NCBI GenBank assembly: GCA_023254645.1
Contig: JALRLA010000406.1
Span: 1 to 7,958, forward strand
DNA from: Bacteroidia bacterium
GTDB taxonomy: Bacteria > Bacteroidota > Bacteroidia > NS11-12g > UBA955
Direction of reading: 5' to 3'
DNA: 7,958 nt
Part shown: positions 1-6,384 of the stretch, in pieces
Position numbering within the stretch: position 1 is the first letter of the stretch
Layout: each line of letters starts with the position of its first letter
Translations under genes and position numbers: made by a program
Notes under the pieces: generated by a model
Told to the model about the DNA's origin: nothing
The model's database searches: none
What the model saw: the letters and a program-made list of their open reading frames with translations, nothing else

Positions 1-1384
1 CAGAAGCTGGGTTGGGCCATACCCGGAGTATTGACAAGTTCCATTCCTCTGTGCGGTATACAGGATCGTTTTGGCTGCACCATTCATGCATCAACTGATA
101 AGCTCTATACGCTTGCAATCGGCCTGAACTTTTGGTTCTAGTGGCCAAATCGGACAAAGTATCAACCGACGACAACAACCAGGTCGTCATCAGTTTCAAT
201 GCGCTATCGGGATCTTGCTTGCGCAAATCCAAATAGGTCAAACAGGATTCTGCGTGCAGGAGCAACAATGTTCCGGAAACCTGAGGGGCTGCAAACGAAG
301 TACCACCCCCACTTTTGTACGGGTTAGACGGATTCTTGCTGTAAACGCGTGTGGTATGAACCCCTTCACCGGGTGCCGCTAAGTCCACATACTCAGTAGA
401 GAATCCCGAACCAACGGGCTTGTCATTGGCATCGCTATTGCTGACGACTACCAAGTAAGGCGATGAGCACAAAGAAGGAATGTCTCCGCTGGAACCGATG
501 TCAATATTCTGGTTGGTGGTCGCCGCCACCGACACGATTCCGACACTTCCCAGTGAGTCAAACATGGCGCACCAAAGCGGAGCATCTTCCGGAAATGCGT
601 TATCCATGCCCACAGACATGTTGAGCACGGAAATGGGAGCCCCTTTGCTTCCTTCGGTTTGCAACCATAATTGTTTTTGGCGGTAGGCATAGACCATGCC
701 TCTTATCACACCCAAATCGGTATCAACCCCATTGCTGGGGTAACACAGAATGGGCATCATCTTCACTTGCGGTGCCACTCCTGAAATTCCAATGCCGTTG
801 TCCCCGCGCGCGCCCAACACACCCGCTACCATGGTGCCATGTTCGTAGTAGACCGACTCCTCATTGAATACTTCAGGCGTCTTGTCACCACTGTTCCACC
901 CGAAAACATCATCAACATAACCGTTCCCGTCATCGTCCATGCCATTCCAAGGTATTTCATTTGCATTCACCCAAATGTTGTCTCTCAAATCGGGGTGTGA
1001 GGTATCCAAACCATCGTCAACCAAGGCTACGACCAGTTCCGTTCCACGGCGGGTGAGATGGGTACGCTGGTAATCCCACAAGGTTGGAGCCTGAATCAAT
1101 GGCAGGTATTTCTGCAAGGAAATCTCTGCATCATTGGGCATGTACCTGCGTTGAACGGCCCTCTCCCTTTGCCACAGGGCGACACAAGAAGGAAACTCAC
1201 TGGGAGAAACCTCCTGTTTCACATGATACATTCCCCACTCTTCGCAAATGGACTCCAGCTCTATTTCCTGCTCGCTAGCCCATGCATAAAGTTGCTCTGC
1301 GTCTTGGGCCGACCTCAATTGAATCGTGACCTGGGCCGACAATGCCGATGCCCACATGCATACCAAAACCCAAAACAGACGCAT
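1..1384 (-). CDS. Secreted subtilisin-family (S8) serine protease with T9SS signal, C-terminus cut by window edge
   Basis: The visible 461 residues are the N-terminal and catalytic parts of a secreted endopeptidase. Residues 1-17 form a signal peptide (MRLFWVLVCMWASALSA, then Q18), which fixes the ATG. Residues 20-95 look like a propeptide. The triad is visible: Asp123 in LVDDGLD, His182 in EHGTMVAG, Ser363 in GGTSFAAP. Asn291 is the probable oxyanion-hole residue, but it sits in AATTN rather than the usual AAGN. An acidic loop, NGMDDDGNGYVDD (147-159), between Asp and His resembles a calcium loop common in Bacteroidota subtilases. The last residues, LRVWPNPAS, match the start of a type A T9SS sorting domain, so I infer that only about 70 residues are missing and that the protein is exported to the cell surface or medium. 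It lies 64 bases downstream of the TPR gene, behind a terminator. The family call is very secure; the substrate is unknown. Confidence 0.93.
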   Translation of the reverse strand, partial: MRLFWVLVCMWASALSAQVTIQLRSAQDAEQLYAWASEQEIELESICEEWGMYHVKQEVSPSEFPSCVALWQRERAVQRRYMPNDAEISLQKYLPLIQAPTLWDYQRTHLTRRGTELVVALVDDGLDTSHPDLRDNIWVNANEIPWNGMDDDGNGYVDDVFGWNSGDKTPEVFNEESVYYEHGTMVAGVLGARGDNGIGISGVAPQVKMMPILCYPSNGVDTDLGVIRGMVYAYRQKQLWLQTEGSKGAPISVLNMSVGMDNAFPEDAPLWCAMFDSLGSVGIVSVAATTNQNIDIGSSGDIPSLCSSPYLVVVSNSDANDKPVGSGFSTEYVDLAAPGEGVHTTRVYSKNPSNPYKSGGGTSFAAPQVSGTLLLLHAESCLTYLDLRKQDPDSALKLMTTWLLSSVDTLSDLATRTKSSGRLQAYRAYQLMHEWCSQNDPVYRTEEWNLSILRVWPNPAS

Positions 1385-1387
1385 GCC

Positions 1388-1426
1388 CAAAAATACAAAG
1401 GCCCGAACATCAGATGTCCGAGCCTT
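1388..1426 (-). terminator. Rho-independent terminator of the TPR gene
   Basis: On the minus strand a 13-base-pair stem (arms 1414-1426 and 1398-1410, two G-T wobbles) closes a CTG loop. It is followed by TTGTATTTTTG. It starts about 20 bases after the TPR stop codon and ends only 3 bases before the protease start codon. It should end the TPR transcript, so the protease probably needs read-through or its own promoter. Confidence 0.8.
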
Positions 1427-1448
1427 CGAAAAATGTCAAAAAAAGAAC

Positions 1449-3122
1449 TTAACGGTTTTCGCGGGCGGCTCTGCGCGCCTCACGCTCGCGCACCTTTTCC
1501 AAGTAGGAATCGATGGCCGCTTTGGCTGTTGCCGCTTGGGTATCTTCTGGGCGAATTTCAATCGCCATGCCGAAGTACTCGCTGGCCAACTCGTAATTCT
1601 TACGGGTCTGCGCCGCCATGGCCATTTTCACATAGGTATAGCCGATTTCATTTCGGAAAGACTCTTTCTGCTCCGCGCTCAACTTGGAGATCCAAGTCTT
1701 GTAGGTAACAGTGGCCATTCCCAAACTATCGCTTTTGTCCATTTCGTAATAGGTATCAGCAATCAATTTGTAACCCGAAACGTAGTTGGAATCAGCTTCT
1801 ATCAAACCACGGTAGATGCTCAAGGCTTCCTCGTTTCGGCCAATTTTGCTCAGACTCCTTCCCCAGAAATACATGTCGCGCTCATTCAAGGTGCCCAACT
1901 TCACCTGCTTCAATTTGAAAATCTCAGAGGCATATTCCCATTCATCCTGGCCGTAGTACATGTTTTGAACGCGATCGTACCACATTTCAGAAGCGCGCGC
2001 GGTGTCGCTCAAACACTGTTTGATCAGCACAAATCCTGCATCGATCTGACCATTCTTGTGCATCAACAAACCCTTTACCAAGGTCTCGTTGGGAGACAAC
2101 ATGCGGTTGTACTGCTTGACGAATTTGGTCTCGTACAAATCCATGTTGTTCAAACCTTTTTGGATGTCTTCAGCCGATGGATTTTCCAATTCAGCTACCG
2201 CAAAAGCAATGACACCATACAGACTGGGAATGGACTTTTCGCCCAACAAGGTTTCTGCCTCTTGCACACAATCCAAGAATTGCTTGTTGAAATACAAGGC
2301 TTGTACATATTTCACGCGTGCAGAAGTATTGTTGTTTCGCTTCAGGTACTGCTGGTAATAATAAACCGCTGAATCGCGATTGCTCATCAAGCCCATCAAG
2401 TCAGCCAACTGACGATAAGCCGGAGCGTAATCGGCGTCTTTGGCAATGGCTTCTTCGACGCGCAACTTGGACAAATCGTAATTGCGAACTCGCTGATAAA
2501 CCAATGCTTCACGCAACAAAGGACGAGGATCTTCTACGGCTTCGTATCCAGAAAGAATGAACTGCTGAACAGCCAAAGAAGCGTCGCCAGGATTGGCCGT
2601 CCACAAAGCATCACCTTTCATCAACTTGGCTTCGAAATCATCGTTAGATTCATTCAAGTAAGTCAAGGCTTTTTGAGCGTTTGCCAACAACTTGCTCTTG
2701 GGAGCAAATTCGACCATCAAATAAGCGCGGCCAATTTCCTTGTTCACCACACCCAGCATTTTCTTGCTGGTTTGGCGGGCTTGAGCAAAGAGCAATTCAG
2801 CTTCGCTGTCTTTGCCTTGGCGCAAGGCCATATTGCCCTTACCAACGTAGCACAACCAAGCCTTTTTAGGATTGGCTAACAAGCCTTTATCGAAAAAGGC
2901 AATGGCCTGAAGGGAGTCGCCCTTCATGATGGCGTTCAAACCTGCATAATAGTAATTGTCGACTACTTTGGCTTTGGCTACAATCAAAGAATTGTAAACC
3001 TTTTCGGCATCTTCGAATTGCTCGTTTCGGGTCAATCGCTGGGCTTCTTTCAAACTTTGAGCTTGGAGTGCAGATGCGGCAAAAGCAACGAGAATGAAGG
3101 CAATGTTTCGTAACTGTTTCAT
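1449..3122 (-). CDS. Exported tetratricopeptide-repeat (TPR) protein, paired with the PstS-like gene
   Basis: This is a 557-residue TPR protein, a helical-repeat scaffold for protein contacts that probably acts in the periplasm. I start it at the ATG at 3122, giving MKQLRNIAFILVAFAASALQA then Q22, a clean signal peptide. The longer start at 3146 adds MLFLCTFP and lies upstream of a -7-like box. TPR-like helix pairs are visible at about 24-50, 57-87, 88-118, 232-262 (ending YYYQQYLKR), 412-443 (GRNEEALSIYRGLIEADSNY) and 490-525 (YELASEYFGMAIEIRPED). The C-terminus is a basic, acidic helical tail rich in Arg and Glu. It follows the PstS-like gene by 98 bases on the same strand. In many Bacteroidota a TPR protein of similar size follows a PstS-like lipoprotein downstream of ExbB/ExbD/TonB; this is recalled knowledge, and the partner function is inferred. 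No enzymatic motif is seen. Confidence 0.9.
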   Translation of the reverse strand: MKQLRNIAFILVAFAASALQAQSLKEAQRLTRNEQFEDAEKVYNSLIVAKAKVVDNYYYAGLNAIMKGDSLQAIAFFDKGLLANPKKAWLCYVGKGNMALRQGKDSEAELLFAQARQTSKKMLGVVNKEIGRAYLMVEFAPKSKLLANAQKALTYLNESNDDFEAKLMKGDALWTANPGDASLAVQQFILSGYEAVEDPRPLLREALVYQRVRNYDLSKLRVEEAIAKDADYAPAYRQLADLMGLMSNRDSAVYYYQQYLKRNNNTSARVKYVQALYFNKQFLDCVQEAETLLGEKSIPSLYGVIAFAVAELENPSAEDIQKGLNNMDLYETKFVKQYNRMLSPNETLVKGLLMHKNGQIDAGFVLIKQCLSDTARASEMWYDRVQNMYYGQDEWEYASEIFKLKQVKLGTLNERDMYFWGRSLSKIGRNEEALSIYRGLIEADSNYVSGYKLIADTYYEMDKSDSLGMATVTYKTWISKLSAEQKESFRNEIGYTYVKMAMAAQTRKNYELASEYFGMAIEIRPEDTQAATAKAAIDSYLEKVREREARRAARENR

Positions 3123-3132
3123 TGGAAAGGTG

Positions 3133-3140
3133 CAAAGGAA
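3133..3140 (-). promoter_or_regulatory. Possible -7 promoter box upstream of the TPR gene
   Basis: The minus strand reads TTCCTTTG followed by CACC, which differs by one base from the Bacteroidota -7 consensus TAnnTTTG. It lies 10 bases before the ATG at 3122, which would give a very short leader. I find no good TTTG -33 element at the expected distance, so this is tentative. If it is real, the TPR gene can be transcribed separately from the PstS-like gene, and the ATG at 3146 cannot be the start. Confidence 0.3.
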
Positions 3141-3220
3141 CAACATAGTATTTTTTTAAGGGTTATGAAATGAAGAAATCTGACCAGAAAAGTCAAAAAT
3201 TGTTCCAAAAAGTTCTGCAA

Positions 3221-4315
3221 TTACTGCAACTGGATGGTTCTTGCCGGTTGAGTGTGCGGCAAAAGGCCCGATTTCTTGGCGATGATTTGTCCGGGCTGAG
3301 ACGAAACGAAGGCCATCAATCCGGCCGACAGGCCGCTGTAACCCTGCAGATCGTAGGCAACAATGGGCTGTATCATGGGGTACCGATTTCGTGCGATCTC
3401 GCTTTGGAAGGGACCTACAAATTCACCGCTTTGGGTATTTTCTAACTTTAGGGTTTTGCACTGGCTGCGGTACTGAAGAGATAGCGGGTCTTTTTTGTCT
3501 GAAATGGCGTTCAGGGACACCAACCCAATGGCATTGGGATCCTGGTTCAATTTGACCAACAGGGCTTCCACAGTCCCAGCTTCAAGTACGCGCCAAGTGC
3601 TGGAATCCCCATTCCCGTTCTTGGCATAATCTATGGCTGAACGGAGTTCACTGCCTGTTCGACGGCAAACCCAAACTCCCGATTGAGTGAGGCGGACGTA
3701 AAATTCTTGCCAAGTCAGTTGGCTGAGGGATGATTGTTTACCCACTACAACCGCTACGCTGGTTTTGGCGACTTCTACCGAACGCACTTGAACGCCACGG
3801 CTTTCCAAAGCCTGCACTTCTGTGCTATCCAAATACCGATGCAAGTAAAAGGACTCGATGCTCGATTGTTCTACCGCTTTCAACAGCTGAGATTCTGTCA
3901 TAAAAACGGGTTCAATGTGTGCGTTGGGGTAATCGACTTCAAATTGATCCAGCCACTGATGAACCACAAAACTATCTCCCGCATCAAAGGCCGTTTTCAA
4001 GTGCCCGGCTGTTGGGACATCTTTACCTTCTTGCTGATAATCAAACGGAGTGCACGCCGTAAGTCCCAAGGTAGAAAGCAACATCAGTAGACCCAACGTG
4101 GAAGATCGATCGTCGTCGCGTTTCTTTTTCACCCATTGCAAATACGCGGTGTAGTAGCGAAATGCGGCCCAAAATAGCAATACCCAGGCCAGCGGATTGC
4201 CCAAGGCTCCTGCTTCTGGCATCATGTTCAAGGCGGGTCTTTCGACAACCAAGTACAGAGCCATCGCCAAGAACAGCGATCCTGAAATCAAATTGTATTT
4301 GTACCCCGTTCGCAC
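3221..4315 (-). CDS. PstS-family substrate-binding protein with N-terminal two-helix membrane segment and internal lipobox
   Basis: This 364-residue protein starts at a GTG. Residues 1-65 hold two hydrophobic helices (about 9-24 and 41-57) and a basic KKKR (63-66). A second hydrophobic stretch ending in a lipobox follows, LTAC with Cys88. Residues 100-364 look like the Bacteroidota PstS-type periplasmic binding fold: DAGDSFVVHQWLDQFEVDYPNA-like N-lobe (111-132), LTWQEFYV (200-207), DPNAIGLVSLNAISD (259-273), and the closing GYSGLSAGLMAFVSSQPGQ (325-343) and KKSGLLP. The family normally binds phosphate or another anion. Where E. coli PstS has RADGSGT, I align RRTGSEL (218-224), so the anion loop appears altered and the ligand is uncertain. 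A canonical lipoprotein of about 303 residues could start at the in-frame GTG at 4132. It lies directly after a strong terminator and before the TPR gene. No PstABC or ExbB/ExbD/TonB genes are in view. Confidence 0.8.
   Translation of the reverse strand: MRTGYKYNLISGSLFLAMALYLVVERPALNMMPEAGALGNPLAWVLLFWAAFRYYTAYLQWVKKKRDDDRSSTLGLLMLLSTLGLTACTPFDYQQEGKDVPTAGHLKTAFDAGDSFVVHQWLDQFEVDYPNAHIEPVFMTESQLLKAVEQSSIESFYLHRYLDSTEVQALESRGVQVRSVEVAKTSVAVVVGKQSSLSQLTWQEFYVRLTQSGVWVCRRTGSELRSAIDYAKNGNGDSSTWRVLEAGTVEALLVKLNQDPNAIGLVSLNAISDKKDPLSLQYRSQCKTLKLENTQSGEFVGPFQSEIARNRYPMIQPIVAYDLQGYSGLSAGLMAFVSSQPGQIIAKKSGLLPHTQPARTIQLQ
4052..4132 (-). other. Internal lipoprotein signal sequence with alternative GTG start inside the PstS-like gene
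   Basis: Residues 62-88 of the long frame read as a complete lipoprotein signal: Val (GTG), then KKKRDDDR, a hydrophobic core from T73 to G84, and the lipobox L85-T86-A87-C88. If translation began at this GTG, the product would be an ordinary inner- or outer-membrane lipoprotein. No clear Shine-Dalgarno sequence precedes it, but these are weak throughout this phylum. The signal is plainly visible; whether it is used as a start, as an internal cleavage site, or not at all cannot be read from sequence. Confidence 0.45.
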
Positions 4316-4319
4316 GCTA

Positions 4320-4356
4320 CAAAAATAAAGCCCCGGGCGCTGCCCGGGGCTTTATT
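4320..4356 (-). terminator. Strong rho-independent terminator of the beta-propeller gene
   Basis: A perfect 15-base-pair stem (4324-4338 with 4342-4356) encloses a three-base loop and contains a CCCCGGGC core. On the minus strand the stem ends in TTTATT and continues TTTG. It begins 21 bases after the beta-propeller stop and ends 4 bases before the GTG of the PstS-like gene. The sequence is symmetric enough to act in both directions, but no plus-strand gene approaches it. Confidence 0.92.
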
Positions 4357-4376
4357 GAGTCAATTCATTGAAAAGA

Positions 4377-6311
4377 TTACTTGACCATCATGGTGTGGCT
4401 TACGCTGCTGCCACCTGAAATCAAGGTATAGGTATAAACACCGCTGGTCAATCCGTCAGCGTGAATGGTCAACACGTGGTTGCCTTTCATCAAGTTATTG
4501 GCCACTTCTGTTTTCACCAAAGCACCCATAGCGTTGCGAACTTCAATGGTCAAATCACCAGGACGAGTCAAATAAACCGTAACTTGGGTATTGTCTTCGA
4601 AGGGATTGGGGTAGTTCTGGTTGACAACCATCACCTCGCCGGTATTGGGCTTCTCAACGTTCACACCCCACAACATTCCAATGTTTCCAGCTTTGATCTC
4701 AGAAACGGGAATCGCCTGGTAGTACATAGTGTTCAAAATCACGGGGTGGTTACCAAAAGAGGCAGAGTTGTTCTGCAAGTTGGTTCCCGCGATCTCGTCT
4801 TGCTGCCACATGACATGCAAGAAATCATTGGCCTGACGAGCGACCGTTGGGAAGTCGTCTTCGCGCTGCAAACGCTGGGTGATGTTTTGCTCAGTGCTCC
4901 AAGTTGCACCCCCGTCGGTTGAGTAAACCACTCCAATGTCACGGAAGTTGGCCCCTAAATCAGAGAAATCTTCTTCCATGGGCACAGAGAATACACAGTA
5001 GATCGTACCATCGGCTCCGATTGAACTGACGGGCTGACGCATAGCCGAGGTATTGCCCAAGCGAGCCACGGTATTCAAACCTGAAGGCACGTTTCCACTT
5101 GACAGTGCGGCATAGGTAGACTGATCCAAGCTGTTGAATCCATCATCGGTGCGGTCAAAGGCTGCACCTGAAGATATGATCTGGCTTTTACCCGTCGCTT
5201 CGCTCCAGTGAACAATACCTTGCAAACCAGGATAGAAGCTGTAAGACCCATCGGTGGTGTCATCGTTGAACACACGACCCAGACCCCAGAAAACATGCAA
5301 TTGACCATTATCGTCAATCAAGACATCAACGGTACCGTCGTTGGTCAACGGAGTGTCCAGCATTAGCTTGCTATCTGACCAAGGGGCATAGGGAAAGGAA
5401 TCAGCCATGATGCGGGTCCAATTGTCACCGTTGTCTGTGCTCTTGAACACCACAACGCCTTGCAACAAATCACCGTTAACAACGGCAACCGTATTTCCTT
5501 TTACGTCAATCGCATATTGATCGGCGCCACCGTAATTGGTCAAGGTGCTATCAAAACCAGGGAAAACCGTGTGTTTCTTGTCCCAAGTTTGACCACCGTC
5601 GGTAGAGCGGCTGTACACCATTGGAGCGAAAACACCCTGACGTGTAGGAGCGCGCTTTTCACCAGGGGCAGCTGAATCTGTATAGCTGCAAATGAAGTGA
5701 ATGTTGTCACCGTTGCTGGCTGCACGACCCCAGATAGGCTTGTAAGGAGCTTCGTCCAACACATAAGAAGTGGTGCTTGGGCGACTACTGGCGCTACTGC
5801 TCTTGGTGAAATAAAACCCACCATTAGAAGCATCGTGAGCCATGGTAAACACGCTACCATCGGCCAAAATGCCAATGCTGGGCCAACCAGAACGCTGTGT
5901 AGGCTCAACTTTGGTGGCAGTAGGACTACCCCAATTGCCGTCTTTATCGGCAAAGTTGTAACCCGCACCGCGACCAGGGAAACCGACAGCATCGCTGGGT
6001 GAAGTCGTCCATGTGGCCGAAACGGCACCATCAGGATGCAAGACCAATCGGCGAGGCATGGCGTAGTTGGTTTGCAAATCATAGTAGGTAGATCCGACTT
6101 CAATGAAGCTATTGTAATCTACACCACGGCCTGAAACACCTTTGCGCGCCTGACCAAAACCACCGTTGTCGGCTTGATCGACCAGAACTTTCGAGGACTG
6201 AGAAGATTGGGCCTCGCCCATCCACATTCCGTTCAATTGCTGGGCTGGAATTTGAGCGCTAACGCTGCCCACTGCCAATGCCGAACCCAGGAGTACGTAC
6301 AGTTTTTTCAT
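4377..6311 (-). CDS. Secreted Asp-box (BNR/sialidase-fold) beta-propeller protein with T9SS C-terminal signal
   Basis: This 644-residue protein is probably a T9SS cargo. Residues 1-19 are a signal peptide (MKKLYVLLGSALAVGSVSA, then Q20). Three Asp-boxes mark blade turns of a sialidase-type propeller: STDGGQTW (236-243), STDNGDNW (291-298) and STDGGATW (464-471). Other blade-like strands include QRSGWPSIGILADGSVF (139-155) and NGQLHVFWG (335-343). Residues about 563-644 form a complete type A sorting domain: NQNYPNPF (565-572), DLTIEVRNAMGALV (586-599), LTSGVYTYTL (621-630) and a final MMVK. I see no FRIP motif, so sialidase activity should not be assumed; Asp-box folds also serve as binding or structural proteins. 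The gene is monocistronic in appearance, with hairpin terminators on both sides. I do not recognise a specific function; adhesion, glycan binding or surface structure are the likely options. Confidence 0.88.
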   Translation of the reverse strand: MKKLYVLLGSALAVGSVSAQIPAQQLNGMWMGEAQSSQSSKVLVDQADNGGFGQARKGVSGRGVDYNSFIEVGSTYYDLQTNYAMPRRLVLHPDGAVSATWTTSPSDAVGFPGRGAGYNFADKDGNWGSPTATKVEPTQRSGWPSIGILADGSVFTMAHDASNGGFYFTKSSSASSRPSTTSYVLDEAPYKPIWGRAASNGDNIHFICSYTDSAAPGEKRAPTRQGVFAPMVYSRSTDGGQTWDKKHTVFPGFDSTLTNYGGADQYAIDVKGNTVAVVNGDLLQGVVVFKSTDNGDNWTRIMADSFPYAPWSDSKLMLDTPLTNDGTVDVLIDDNGQLHVFWGLGRVFNDDTTDGSYSFYPGLQGIVHWSEATGKSQIISSGAAFDRTDDGFNSLDQSTYAALSSGNVPSGLNTVARLGNTSAMRQPVSSIGADGTIYCVFSVPMEEDFSDLGANFRDIGVVYSTDGGATWSTEQNITQRLQREDDFPTVARQANDFLHVMWQQDEIAGTNLQNNSASFGNHPVILNTMYYQAIPVSEIKAGNIGMLWGVNVEKPNTGEVMVVNQNYPNPFEDNTQVTVYLTRPGDLTIEVRNAMGALVKTEVANNLMKGNHVLTIHADGLTSGVYTYTLISGGSSVSHTMMVK

Positions 6312-6346
6312 AGTTTGTATGAAAACAAATTACGGAAAAATTAAGC

Positions 6347-6370
6347 AAATAAACGAAGCGTTGTGCTTCG
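6347..6370 (-). terminator. Probable terminator of holA
   Basis: A perfect 6-base-pair stem, CGAAGC with GCTTCG (6354-6359 and 6365-6370), closes a five-base loop. On the minus strand it is followed by TTTATTTGC. It begins about 15 bases after the holA stop and lies before the start of the beta-propeller gene. The T-tract is interrupted and the stem is short, so it may be leaky. It is weaker than the other two terminators in the window. Confidence 0.55.
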
Positions 6371-6384
6371 CATTTTTACTTCAA

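Noticed and set aside
1058..1708. A 216-codon open frame on the plus strand across the protease and TPR ends
   Set aside because: It is in register with the protease codons, runs through a terminator hairpin and has a Pro- and Arg-rich composition typical of antisense shadows.
1326..2372. A 348-codon open frame on the plus strand opposite the TPR gene
   Set aside because: It is in codon register with the TPR gene and stays open simply because TTA, CTA and TCA codons are rare there. The product has no signal, domain or family pattern, while the minus-strand protein is a clear TPR protein.
3123..3146. The earlier ATG at 3146 as the TPR start
   Set aside because: It would put MLFLCTFP before a clean signal peptide and would lie upstream of the -7-like box, so 3122 fits better.
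3160..3215. Possible hairpin between the PstS-like and TPR genes
   Set aside because: The best stem (TGAC with GTCA) is only four base pairs with a seven-base loop and no T-tract, so no terminator is claimed.
3734..4090. Plus-strand frame opposite the PstS-like gene
   Set aside because: It is in register with the sense codons, and nothing in its product suggests a real protein.
4461..4922. A 153-codon plus-strand frame opposite the beta-propeller gene
   Set aside because: It is the in-register antisense of a gene with a signal peptide, Asp-boxes and a sorting domain. It has no features of its own.
6325..6349. Promoter-like TTTG and TAATTTG upstream of the beta-propeller gene
   Set aside because: The second element lacks one base of the TAnnTTTG spacing, and only 13 bases separate the two elements where about 19-21 are expected. 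It was not called.
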